This document shows, piece by piece, positions 7,718 through 14,793 of a DNA stretch of 15,066 nucleotides. A program made the translations under genes and the position numbers. The notes under the pieces were generated by a model. It did not search any database, was not told where the DNA came from, and saw nothing but the letters and a program-made list of their open reading frames with translations. Source of the stretch: Candidatus Sulfotelmatobacter sp. (GTDB lineage Bacteria > Acidobacteriota > Terriglobia > Terriglobales > Acidobacteriaceae); assembly GCA_030044775.1 (NCBI GenBank), contig JASICF010000042.1, forward strand, positions 1 to 15,066, read 5' to 3'. How positions within the stretch are numbered: position 1 is the stretch's first letter; each line of letters begins with the position of its first letter.

Positions 7718-7726
7718 AGCCTCATT

Positions 7727-8599
7727 ATGAGCACCCGCATTTTAGTTACTTTGCCACTGGCCGCTGTGCTGGCGTTCCCAGCCTTCGCCCAGACTCCGTC
7801 TTCTCAGGATCAATCCAGTCAGCCGGCGGCATCGCAGTCATCGTCCAGCGAAACCGCGACTGGAAAACAACCTTTGCAACCCCCCAGCCGCGAAGGCTTC
7901 TGGGGACGCGTAAATCCGTTCGCCCGTAAGAGCTACGTAAAGCGCCAAACCGAGCCCATTCGTGACCGTATCAACGAGCTCGATGATCTGACCGCCGCGA
8001 ATAGCAAGGCGATTAAGGACACGGACTCCCGGGCTCAGGCTGGCATCAAGATGGCCTCCGACAAGGCCAATGAAGCCGATCAGCATGCCATCGATGCTGG
8101 CAACAAGGCCAATCAGGCGCAACAGAGCGCACAAGAGGCCTCAAGTCGCATTCAGACTGTCGAAACAGTGGTCAGCAACATCGATCAATACAAGGCTTCG
8201 AATCAAACCGAGATTCGCTTCCGTCCCGGCCAGACTGTCCTGAGCAAGAACGCAAAGGATGCGCTCGATGATATGGCTAATGGCGTCAAGGGACAGAAAG
8301 GCTATATTCTCGAAGTTCAGGGATTCTCTTCCGGCCGCGGGCAGACGGCAATCGCCAATTCGCAGAAAATGGCCGAGTCCGTGGTTCGTTACATGGTGCT
8401 CAACCACGACATCCCGCTCTACCGGATTTACCTCGTAGGCATGGGCAATGCGCCGGCAACCGGCGAGGAACAGGACGCCCAGGGCAAGCATATGAGCGGC
8501 GGGCGTGTGGAGATCAGCTTGATGAAGAACGATCTGGAACAGCTTTCGAGCAATTCTGCGCCGGCCACTACCTCGGACCAGCAACAGCAACCCAAATAG
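7727..8599 (+). CDS. OmpA-like envelope protein with coiled-coil region
   Basis: The 290-residue product has a signal peptide at residues 1-21 (cleavage after AFA, before QTPSS). A Ser/Gln-rich linker runs from 22 to about 55. A long Ala-rich helical region, about 74-157, is probably coiled coil. The C-terminal OmpA-type domain is about 160-268, with IRFRPGQTVLSKNAKDAL, YILEVQGFSSGRG, VVRYMVLNHDIPLYRIYLVGMGNAP and GGRVEISL in the expected order. There is no N-terminal beta-barrel, so this is a periplasmic or lipoprotein-like tether rather than a porin, although no lipobox Cys is present. The usual Asp of the GHTD motif is Ser (GFSS, 199-202) and the Arg of LSxxRA appears to be Met (NSQKMAESV), so classical diaminopimelate binding may be lost. 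It is followed by a strong terminator and appears monocistronic. Confidence 0.88.
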   Translation: MSTRILVTLPLAAVLAFPAFAQTPSSQDQSSQPAASQSSSSETATGKQPLQPPSREGFWGRVNPFARKSYVKRQTEPIRDRINELDDLTAANSKAIKDTDSRAQAGIKMASDKANEADQHAIDAGNKANQAQQSAQEASSRIQTVETVVSNIDQYKASNQTEIRFRPGQTVLSKNAKDALDDMANGVKGQKGYILEVQGFSSGRGQTAIANSQKMAESVVRYMVLNHDIPLYRIYLVGMGNAPATGEEQDAQGKHMSGGRVEISLMKNDLEQLSSNSAPATTSDQQQQPK

Positions 8600-8635
8600 A
8601 CGGAGAACGCTTCCCATCTAAACGCAGCGCCCCGG

Positions 8636-8666
8636 AAAAGGCCCCTTGGCAGGCAAGGGGCCTTTT
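8636..8666. terminator. Strong symmetrical rho-independent terminator
   Basis: AAAAGGCCCCTTG (8636-8648) and CAAGGGGCCTTTT (8654-8666) form a perfect 13-bp stem with a 5-base loop. A-run and T-run flank the GC core, so it can work in both directions. It lies 37 bases after the OmpA-like stop and would also stop transcription arriving from the minus-strand sigma-54 activator. Confidence 0.92.
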
Positions 8667-8708
8667 CGCTGCCCGTGTGATTCCGGTTAAATACGGGTGA
8701 ATTTAATT

Positions 8709-8723
8709 GTGCCAGCTTGGCAC
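8709..8723 (-). terminator. Short hairpin after the putative small ORF / activator gene
   Basis: GTGCCA-AGC-TGGCAC (read on the minus strand) is a perfect 6-bp stem followed by AATTAAATT. It begins at the base immediately after the stop codon of the 34-codon minus-strand ORF. The stem is short and the tail is not a pure U-tract, so termination is only plausible. Confidence 0.35.
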
Positions 8724-8828
8724 TCAGCGATAGGGGTGGTGATGATAATGAAGCAGCAGCATGTGCGTCAGAAACCCTAAAACAAACCACGCGGCTGCCT
8801 CTACAACGCGTCTGAATCCTTGGGTCAT
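8724..8828 (-). CDS. Possible 34-residue single-pass membrane microprotein
   Basis: ATG 8828 to TGA 8724 encodes 34 residues. The layout suits a small membrane protein: a basic start (MTQGFRRVVE), a hydrophobic stretch of about 18 residues (AAAWFVLGFLTHMLLLHY), then a His-rich basic tail (HHHPYR). It is co-directional with the sigma-54 activator gene, 65 bases after its stop, and is followed at once by a hairpin. Against it: no Shine-Dalgarno site is visible, and chance ORFs of this size are common. The frame stays open upstream into the activator gene, but that part looks like a shadow. I do not recognise a family. Confidence 0.3.
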   Translation of the reverse strand: MTQGFRRVVEAAAWFVLGFLTHMLLLHYHHHPYR

Positions 8829-8893
8829 CAGCAAAGAATACCGGGAATCCCCTCGCACCTGCCAGTGCAAATGACTTATCAAAGACCTAAGCC

Positions 8894-11479
8894 TTACACC
8901 CGGTAGGCCGCTGGCTTGATACCCAAGCGATCGAGCTTCGACTGCAACGTTGTGCGTTTTAATCCCAAACGAGCAGCCGCGCCGTCCGCGCCGCCCAGCC
9001 TGCCATGACACTCGCGAAGAACTTTCACGATATGATGCCGCTCCTCGTCATGGAGGGTGAAACTGCTTCGATCCCAATCCGTTTTGGCTTCCAATTCAGC
9101 CAAGGGCGCTTGCAATACCGGTCCGGAAGTCAGGATGACCGATCTTTCCAAAAAGTTTTCTAATTCACGGATGTTGCCCGGCCACTCCGATCGCACCAGC
9201 AACTCCATCATCTTAGAGGGGATGTGCGTAATTTTTTTCTTCATCTGCGCCGCGAACTTGCGCACAAAGTGCTCGACCAACAAACGGATGTCGTCGCGGC
9301 GCTCGCGCAACGGCGGAAGGATAATCGGGAAAACATTCAACCTGTAATAGAGGTCGCTGCGGAATTCATTGGATCTCATGCTTTGCAACAGATCGCGGTT
9401 GGTCGCTGCAATCAGGCGAAAATTGGTCTTGATCGTTTGCGTGCCTCCCAACCGCTCAAATTCCATGTCTTGCAGCACACGCAGCAGCTTGGGCTGAAGG
9501 CTCAGAGGAATTTCGCCGATTTCGTCCAGAAATAGTGTTCCACCGTCCGCCAATTCTAGCCGGCCGAGCTTCCTCGCAATCGCCCCTGTAAAGGCTCCTT
9601 TCTCATGACCGAAGAGTTCACTTTCCAGCAAACCGGAGGGAATCGCCGCGCAGTTCACTTTGATAAAGCTCTTTCCCCGCCGGCTGCTGCGATGGTGAAC
9701 TTCCCGCGCCACAAGTTCCTTGCCCGTCCCCGTTTCTCCCAGCAAGAGAACCGTTGCGTCACTGGGCGCGACCCTGGCAACTTTCTGCATCACTTCTTTT
9801 AGAGCACTGCTGTGGCCAATGATTTCGCCGAACCCAAGTTCAGCATCGATAGCTTCTTCGAGATACAGTTTCTCTTCTGAGAGCTTCTCCTTCGCCAACC
9901 TCAGCTCTTCGGTAACTTCGCGCAAGCGGGTAACGTCCACGCAGGCACAGTTGATGCCTTGAACTTCTCCGGCCGAATTGAGCAGCGCTTCAATCGTGAT
10001 GTCGCAATAGTAGGTTTCGCCGTGTACGGTCAAAGAAAATTCCTGCCGCTTGCTCTGTCCCGAATCCAGCACCGGCTGTTTGATGGCGCGCATCCGCGCC
10101 CCGACTTCCGGCCCGAAAATTTCCTCATCGGTCTTTCCGAGATAATCGCCCTCGCTCCATCCCTCCTGCAGGTTATAAACCCACGTGTAGCGCAAGTCGC
10201 GATCCTGGTTGAACACCTTGATCGGAGAACCGGAGAGCGCAACCCGGAATCGCTGTTCGCTTTGCCGCAGGGCTTCCGCGGCTTGCTTGCGTTCAGTGAT
10301 ATCCTGCACGATCGCCATGTGCCAATCGGGCTTTTCGCCTTCCGGCCACATCGCGACGATTTCGGCTTCCACCCACCGCAGCGAGCCGTCCGGACGGACG
10401 TATCTTTTTTCCATCTCGTAATGCCGCGTTATTCCCTGCTGGAGCAAACTGAATTTGTCGAGATTCTCCGGCAAGTCTTCAGGGTGGGTAATAGTTTTGA
10501 AATGGCGGCCAACCATCTCCTCCTCTTCCAGCCCTGCAATCTCACAAAATTTCGGATTCGCGCCCAAGAACTTCCCCGTCTTAGTATCGACCCAGCACAC
10601 CCCGACTGGCGAACGTTCGTACAAAGCTCGATAGCGGTTTTCACTCGCCCGAAGCCGCGCTTCTGCATCTTTGCGCACTGAGATGTCCTGGAGAGTTACG
10701 ATCACGCCGGTGACTTCTCCCTGGGCGTTGCGAAGTGGGCCCTTGCGGCTCGATACCCAGCGGGGTCCGGAGGGCGTGGGGAGTTCCTCATCAGGCACAG
10801 TAATCGTGTGGCCCAGCAAAGCCCGCTTCAACTCGACCTCCGGCTCGTGCCCTCGCACCTCGAAAGAAATGAGTTCGCGGAACACTTTGCCAATCGCACT
10901 ACTAGCAGGAATACCCATCAACTGCTCCATGAACGGATTCCACACTACACAGCGCAAGTTGCAGTCGTAAACCACGATTCCTTCGCTCGTGCTGGCAATG
11001 ATATGGCGATTCAGTTCTGCCGCTTCGCGAGCCAGTTTTTCAGCGCGCTTCTGCTCGGTTACGTCTCTGGCAATTCCACTGACCACAGGCTTTGCCTGGC
11101 CTTCCCGCCTTAGCGTGTTGGTATATTCCCAAATTCTCCGTTCCCCTGAACGTGTCATCACGACAAGAAGTCCCCGATCCTCACCTTGGCGCTGGATGCG
11201 ATCGAGGTAGGTATCAAACTCGTGGCGGAATTCGGGAGCGATAAATTCCCGCATGGGAATTTGCATCAATTCTTCTACGCTGTATCCCAGCAGCCGCGCG
11301 GGAGCGTGGTTCACCGACAAAAACCGCCCCTCAAGATCGTGGACGCAAAGCAGATCTTGGCTGTGCTCCACCAAATCCTGATACCAATCGTCGTTTTCTT
11401 GGAAAACCCGCCGTCCCGGCTCGAGTTCAGTTGCCTTCAGAGGAGATGAAAGTTTTTCTTGCCCAGGGTGCAAATCCAT
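8894..11479 (-). CDS. Sigma-54-dependent transcriptional activator with four PAS domains
   Basis: The 861-residue product is a bacterial enhancer-binding protein of the FhlA/NtrC class. Four PAS/PAC sensor units come first: about 30-143 (ends GIARDVTEQKR), 152-272 (LQDISVRKDAE), 282-400 (VQDITERKQA) and 405-518 (CVDVTRLRE). A coiled-coil linker (520-548) leads to the AAA+ domain at about 550-785, with Walker A GETGTGKE (581-588), the sigma-54 contact loop GAFTGA (628-633), Walker B GGTLFLDEIG (646-655), arginine-finger region FRSDLYYRLNV (706-716) and WPGNIREL (766-773). A Fis-type helix-turn-helix follows at about 815-855 (AAARLGLKRTTLQSKL). There is no receiver domain and no membrane segment, so the signal is probably sensed in the cytosol. 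No LOV cysteine motif is seen; ligand unknown. ATG 11479 has AGGGAG 5 bases upstream. No histidine kinase lies nearby, so it is an orphan. Confidence 0.95.
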   Translation of the reverse strand: MDLHPGQEKLSSPLKATELEPGRRVFQENDDWYQDLVEHSQDLLCVHDLEGRFLSVNHAPARLLGYSVEELMQIPMREFIAPEFRHEFDTYLDRIQRQGEDRGLLVVMTRSGERRIWEYTNTLRREGQAKPVVSGIARDVTEQKRAEKLAREAAELNRHIIASTSEGIVVYDCNLRCVVWNPFMEQLMGIPASSAIGKVFRELISFEVRGHEPEVELKRALLGHTITVPDEELPTPSGPRWVSSRKGPLRNAQGEVTGVIVTLQDISVRKDAEARLRASENRYRALYERSPVGVCWVDTKTGKFLGANPKFCEIAGLEEEEMVGRHFKTITHPEDLPENLDKFSLLQQGITRHYEMEKRYVRPDGSLRWVEAEIVAMWPEGEKPDWHMAIVQDITERKQAAEALRQSEQRFRVALSGSPIKVFNQDRDLRYTWVYNLQEGWSEGDYLGKTDEEIFGPEVGARMRAIKQPVLDSGQSKRQEFSLTVHGETYYCDITIEALLNSAGEVQGINCACVDVTRLREVTEELRLAKEKLSEEKLYLEEAIDAELGFGEIIGHSSALKEVMQKVARVAPSDATVLLLGETGTGKELVAREVHHRSSRRGKSFIKVNCAAIPSGLLESELFGHEKGAFTGAIARKLGRLELADGGTLFLDEIGEIPLSLQPKLLRVLQDMEFERLGGTQTIKTNFRLIAATNRDLLQSMRSNEFRSDLYYRLNVFPIILPPLRERRDDIRLLVEHFVRKFAAQMKKKITHIPSKMMELLVRSEWPGNIRELENFLERSVILTSGPVLQAPLAELEAKTDWDRSSFTLHDEERHHIVKVLRECHGRLGGADGAAARLGLKRTTLQSKLDRLGIKPAAYRV

Positions 11480-11508
11480 GGCTACTCCCTAAGCGGGCAT
11501 CGGACCCA

Positions 11509-11605
11509 TTGCGTATCGACCCGCATAAATTACGCAACGTAACCGCACGCAGCTTGCGAACATTGCCGCGAAGTGTAGCAGAATTCAGGTCAGGAGTGTT
11601 GCGAA
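11509..11605. repeat. TTGCGWA boxes at 45-bp spacing in a divergent promoter region
   Basis: TTGCGTA at 11509-11515, TTGCGAA at 11554-11560 and TTGCGAA at 11599-11605 are in the same orientation, exactly 45 bp apart. An inverted copy, TACGCAA (11531-11537), forms a 7-bp dyad with the first (centres 22 bp apart). The third sits inside another dyad, GTGTT-N7-AACAC (11596-11612). Together they occupy most of the spacer between the sigma-54 activator and the TPR gene and look like operator sites. Confidence 0.45.
11572..11580 (-). promoter_or_regulatory. Extended -10 element for the sigma-54 activator gene
   Basis: On the minus strand TG-C-TACACT matches an extended -10 of the same kind as those before purH and the dNTPase gene. 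Transcription would begin near 11565 and leave a leader of about 85 bases containing three of the TTGCGWA boxes, a position expected for repression or autoregulation. Confidence 0.45.
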
Positions 11606-11622
11606 TTAACACCATCGCCGGT

Positions 11623-11651
11623 TTGACCCGTTCCGATGGCGGGACTACACT
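11623..11651 (+). promoter_or_regulatory. Sigma-70-type promoter for the second TPR gene
   Basis: TTGACC (11623-11628) and TACACT (11646-11651) are separated by exactly 17 bp. The -35 matches five of six consensus bases and the -10 four of six. Transcription would start near 11658, 14 bases before ATG 11672. This is the best -35/-10 pair in the window. Confidence 0.65.
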
Positions 11652-11671
11652 CGCCTTTTAGCGGGGTCCCC

Positions 11672-13306
11672 ATGAAACACGTCGCTCTTATCTTTCTCAT
11701 TTTCTCTCTCGTGTTTACCTCCCTCACACTCGGCGCGGCTGCAGATGATGAGCACGGACACAACCATCATGAAGATCTGACCACGACCCAGCTAGGCACG
11801 GTTAACTTCCCGGTCTCTTGCGCTCCCGATATGCTCAAGCCCTTCGCGCGGGGTGTCGCCCTGTTGCACTCTTTCTGGTACGAAGAGGCGGAAAAAGAAT
11901 TTCAAAACATTGCTGCCCATGATCCCGAATGCGCCATGGCGCATTGGGGCGCCGCCATGAGCCTGTGGCATCAGCTTTGGAATGAGCCCGACGGAAAAGT
12001 ACTGCTGGATGGTCTCGATGAGGTCCACGAGGCACAGGGCAACGACGGCCCCAAAACTCCACGAGAGCAGGCCTACATTGCCGCTGTGGCTTCCTTTTAC
12101 GGCGGCTCCAAAAAGCTCGACTTCGACGCTCGCGCCAAGGCGTATTCCGATGCTATGAAAAAAGTTTACGAAAGCTATCCTGATGATCACGAAGCAGCGG
12201 CATTCTATGCGCTCTCGCTGCTCGCTTCCGAGCCGCACGACGATACGACTTTCGCCAATCGTAAACAGGCTGCCGCAATCCTCGAGAAGCTATTTGCCAT
12301 CGAGCCCGATCACCCTGGGGTAGCCCATTATCTGATCCACGCCTACGACAAGCCGCAGCTTGCCGAGCTTGGCCTTCCCGCGGCGCGCCGCTACGCGAAA
12401 ATTGCCCCAGCGGCCCCGCACGCGCTGCACATGCCTTCGCATATCTTCGCCCGCGTTGGACTTTGGCAGGATGACATCAACTCCAACCTCGCCTCGATTG
12501 CAGCTTCACGCAAAACCGCGGCCATGGGCATGGGCGGCGAAGGTCATCAATTCCACGCCATGAGCTTCCTTTTCTATGCCTACATGCAAAGCGGGCGCGA
12601 CGCCGATGCTAGAGCCCTGATCGAAGAAATCCGCGCCATGCCCAACAAGAAAGACGATATGTACGGCAAAGACTACGACCCGCATCTGGCGACTCTCGCG
12701 CACCTGAGCGCGATCTACCCGCTGGAGATGCACGATTGGTCCGCCGCCGCAGCGTTACCTCCGATGGAGGTCGATGGCACTGCGGAGTACTCGGTGATCT
12801 ATCTAGCGCGAGCCATCGGCTCGGCACATCTGCACCAGTCGGATGATGTCCGCAAAGATATTGCTGCCATCGAAGATCTTCACGAAAAGCTGTCAAAGAG
12901 GAAATCCGAATTCGCCGATGCGGTCGACAGTGATCACAAAGAAGCGGAAGCGTGGCTGGCATTTGCCCAAGGCAATTATGACGATGCAGTTGAAGCGCTG
13001 CGTCCAATCGCCGACAAGGAAGACTCCGTGGGTGACGAGCCCGATGGCATTCCGGCGCGTGAAATGATCGCCAACATTCTTCTGGAAGCCAAACGTCCGC
13101 AGGAGGCCCTTGCCGCTTTTCAGACGGACTTAAAGCTAAATCCCAACCGCTTCAACGGGCTCTATGGCGCGGCGCAGGCCGCCGAAGCCGCTGGAAAACA
13201 AAAAGACGCAGAAGAGTACTACGCCTTGCTGCTCAAGGTGTGTTCCGGATCAAGCTCCACGCGTCCCGAACTGAGTCGCGCCAGAGAATTGGTCGCGCAA
13301 AAGTAA
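11672..13306 (+). CDS. Secreted TPR-repeat protein with His-rich N-terminus
   Basis: The product is 544 residues. ATG 11672 starts a signal peptide (MKHVALIFLIFSLVFTSLTL, residues 1-20), with cleavage likely near AAA; an in-frame ATG at 11636 would add 12 residues before it. The mature N-terminus is strongly His/Asp-rich (DDEHGHNHHEDL), suggesting metal binding. The first repeats carry a conserved pattern, GVALLHSFWYEEAEKEF, DPECAMAHWGAAMSLWHQLW, then HYLIHAYDKP and HALHMPSHIFARVGLWQDDI. I recognise this as a widespread uncharacterised family of secreted TPR proteins. TPR-like units continue to the C-terminus (NRFNGLYGAAQAAEAAGKQKDAEEYY). There is no catalytic domain. It is divergent from the sigma-54 activator, has its own promoter, and converges on the membrane protein gene with a 49-base gap. 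Confidence 0.88.
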   Translation: MKHVALIFLIFSLVFTSLTLGAAADDEHGHNHHEDLTTTQLGTVNFPVSCAPDMLKPFARGVALLHSFWYEEAEKEFQNIAAHDPECAMAHWGAAMSLWHQLWNEPDGKVLLDGLDEVHEAQGNDGPKTPREQAYIAAVASFYGGSKKLDFDARAKAYSDAMKKVYESYPDDHEAAAFYALSLLASEPHDDTTFANRKQAAAILEKLFAIEPDHPGVAHYLIHAYDKPQLAELGLPAARRYAKIAPAAPHALHMPSHIFARVGLWQDDINSNLASIAASRKTAAMGMGGEGHQFHAMSFLFYAYMQSGRDADARALIEEIRAMPNKKDDMYGKDYDPHLATLAHLSAIYPLEMHDWSAAAALPPMEVDGTAEYSVIYLARAIGSAHLHQSDDVRKDIAAIEDLHEKLSKRKSEFADAVDSDHKEAEAWLAFAQGNYDDAVEALRPIADKEDSVGDEPDGIPAREMIANILLEAKRPQEALAAFQTDLKLNPNRFNGLYGAAQAAEAAGKQKDAEEYYALLLKVCSGSSSTRPELSRARELVAQK

Positions 13307-13324
13307 ATCCTTCACCCTGGCTTT

Positions 13325-13376
13325 GCTTCGACGGAAAATAGAATGCGCTTCGGAGCTATGCCGTCGGCGTCGAAGC
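13325..13376. repeat. Inverted repeat across a convergent gene junction
   Basis: GCTTCGAC (13325-13332) and GTCGAAGC (13369-13376) are perfect reverse complements, and CGACGG/CCGTCG (13329-13334, 13361-13366) gives an alternative pairing. The repeat spans the 49-base gap between the TPR and membrane-protein stop codons and the last codons of the latter. It may slow transcription from both sides, but the loop is long and there is no U-tract. Confidence 0.3.
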
Positions 13377-14564
13377 GCCGGCTGCGCTTGGGACCTTGTG
13401 TTTACCGAAAGCTTGCAGCAATCCCTCAAGGAATGAGAAAAAGACATCCACCGCATATCCCACCAGAAACGCAATCGCCAGCGGTGAAATCGAGGCTCCC
13501 TGCGTGATCGTAAAGTTGCTGAACAGGCCGACAACGGCGCCGCCAATTCCCGCGATCAGAAAGCGAGCCAGATTAGCTCTGCTGGAGGGCAAAAACGTCA
13601 TGGTCTTCAATTCCTCCTCGAAAGTTCGCAAGAGATAGGCGCACGTTCCGAGCAGCGCGTATAAAACCGGAAGCAGGCAGGTCGTTATCGCCCCGTAGGA
13701 AACCGTCACCAGGTCAAGAATACTTTGCGCGAAGGAGCGAACATCCTGGTAAGTGTCTGTCAGCGTATCCAATGCCTTGGGCATATTAGCCAATCCAACC
13801 GGTAGCTCAAACTTTGCTTTGAGTACCCGCTGGTTCGCCAACTTTTCACTCTGGGACTGTCCGCCTTTCGACCGATTGCTCTGGAAAGGATCCCACTCAG
13901 CGTTGAACACAAACCAGTTCAGTTGCAATGCTCGGGCGTCGATAGCGCGCACAGTGGAGGCGTACTGCTGCAATTGAGTAATCACATCCCCTTCGTTCAG
14001 CCCCTGAGGGAGCTTCGGGCTGTCAACGGATCCCGCCGATGGCATTTGCTCAGTCCCAAGTTCCGATCTGAGCCTTACGAGCAGCTCATTGGCCGTGGTG
14101 ATATCCGCTCGCATGGTGCTCGATATCGAAGAGGAAACAAAAGCAAGCACCGAAAACAATATGATCGGAAAGGCCAGGATGCAGGCCCACATGCGCAGGC
14201 TCTTAATGGTGGGGTTGGTATCGTTGCCGCATGAGGCTCTTATGCTATCGGCTGTAACCGGCCTCAGTTGCGCGGCCAGTTTCGTGTACGCTGCCAAGAG
14301 ATTCGAGACCAATGTTTCGTCCGCGGCTGCATTCGACGCAGTAACCGCATGCAGGATGCTGCTGCGAGTTGGGTCATCGACGATCCTTCCCTTCTCCGCA
14401 GCGTACAGCAGCAGGCACATGGCGTCGTCTACAGCGCGGTCAAAACCCGGATACACTTCTGCCTCTGGAGGAATGCTCGATCCTCCGGCTGGCTGCGCTT
14501 TAGCAGGGCTGATTTCTGCTATCTCTGAACTGTTCTTGGGATGCAACCACTGTGTTAGCCCCAT
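13356..14564 (-). CDS. Four-helix inner-membrane protein of unknown function
   Basis: The product is 402 residues. A cytosolic helical N-terminal part includes a Pro/Ala/Ser-rich linker (15-35) and a helical segment at 40-110 that ends in AAQLRPVTADSIRAS. TM1 is about 125-148. A region of about 140 residues (149-288) is probably extracytoplasmic and includes ADITTANELLVRLRSEL. TM2 is about 289-312 and TM3 334-352. TM4, about 359-382, carries SPLAIAFLVGYAVDVFFSFL. Positive charges (K121, R124, R313, K320, K388, K390) predict N-in/C-in topology. The C-terminal pair of helices with GYxVDVFFSFL resembles an unnamed family of bacterial membrane proteins; I cannot name a function. AGGAG 8 bases upstream supports ATG 14564. 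A consensus sigma-54 promoter precedes the gene. No signal peptide or enzymatic motif is seen. Confidence 0.85.
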   Translation of the reverse strand: MGLTQWLHPKNSSEIAEISPAKAQPAGGSSIPPEAEVYPGFDRAVDDAMCLLLYAAEKGRIVDDPTRSSILHAVTASNAAADETLVSNLLAAYTKLAAQLRPVTADSIRASCGNDTNPTIKSLRMWACILAFPIILFSVLAFVSSSISSTMRADITTANELLVRLRSELGTEQMPSAGSVDSPKLPQGLNEGDVITQLQQYASTVRAIDARALQLNWFVFNAEWDPFQSNRSKGGQSQSEKLANQRVLKAKFELPVGLANMPKALDTLTDTYQDVRSFAQSILDLVTVSYGAITTCLLPVLYALLGTCAYLLRTFEEELKTMTFLPSSRANLARFLIAGIGGAVVGLFSNFTITQGASISPLAIAFLVGYAVDVFFSFLEGLLQAFGKHKVPSAAGASTPTA

Positions 14565-14572
14565 AATGGCAA

Positions 14573-14577
14573 CTCCT
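14573..14577 (-). promoter_or_regulatory. Shine-Dalgarno site of the membrane-protein gene
   Basis: AGGAG lies 8 bases before ATG 14564 on the minus strand, the usual distance, and fixes the start. Confidence 0.7.
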
Positions 14578-14649
14578 GCGGGGACGGGAGGGACAAACTT
14601 TTCCCCTTGGCAAATTGGATTCTTAAGGATCTATCGACCCGGGCTACTT

Positions 14650-14678
14650 CAAAGCTTCAACGTCCCTTTCAAGCTTTG
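14650..14678 (-). repeat. Dyad in the predicted leader of the membrane-protein mRNA
   Basis: CAAAGCTT and AAGCTTTG form a perfect 8-bp dyad with a 13-base spacer; two further pairs (AA/TT) can form after one mismatch. Relative to the predicted sigma-54 start at 14687 it spans about +10 to +38. It may be an operator or an RNA hairpin. Confidence 0.5.
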
Positions 14679-14697
14679 TCTCGACTTCAGGACTTAG

Positions 14698-14713
14698 TGC
14701 AACGCACGTGCCA
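14698..14713 (-). promoter_or_regulatory. Consensus sigma-54 (-24/-12) promoter
   Basis: On the minus strand TGGCAC-GTGCG-TTGCA matches TGGCACGNNNNTTGCW at all conserved positions, with the correct GG-to-GC spacing. Transcription would start near 14687 and run into the membrane-protein gene 123 bases downstream. The gap (14565-14868) contains no other gene, and this is the only such match I found in an intergenic region of the window. Confidence 0.8.
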
Positions 14714-14793
14714 AGCCGGAGCGACTAATCGGCGATTTGTTCCTCTAGCATTTTCAGTGGCATACATCGGTGCGCCAACTTTTCCGCTGTTCG

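Noticed and set aside
7649..7726. Upstream in-frame start for the OmpA-like protein, adding 26 residues.
   Set aside because: It would place a polar stretch before a clean signal peptide, and only 7727 has a GGAGG site at a usable distance.
8718..8733. TGGCAC at the hairpin after the OmpA terminator as a sigma-54 -24 element (both strands tested).
   Set aside because: On neither strand does a GC-containing -12 element follow at the required spacing; the string is better explained as a hairpin arm.
9959..10681. Plus-strand open frame of 240 codons opposite the sigma-54 activator.
   Set aside because: It is fully antisense to the PAS domains, whose motifs are clear on the other strand; long shadow frames are common in GC-rich codon usage.
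14089..14697. Plus-strand open frame of 202 codons opposite the membrane-protein gene.
   Set aside because: The minus-strand gene has a Shine-Dalgarno site, sensible topology and a promoter; the plus frame has none of these and runs through the sigma-54 leader.
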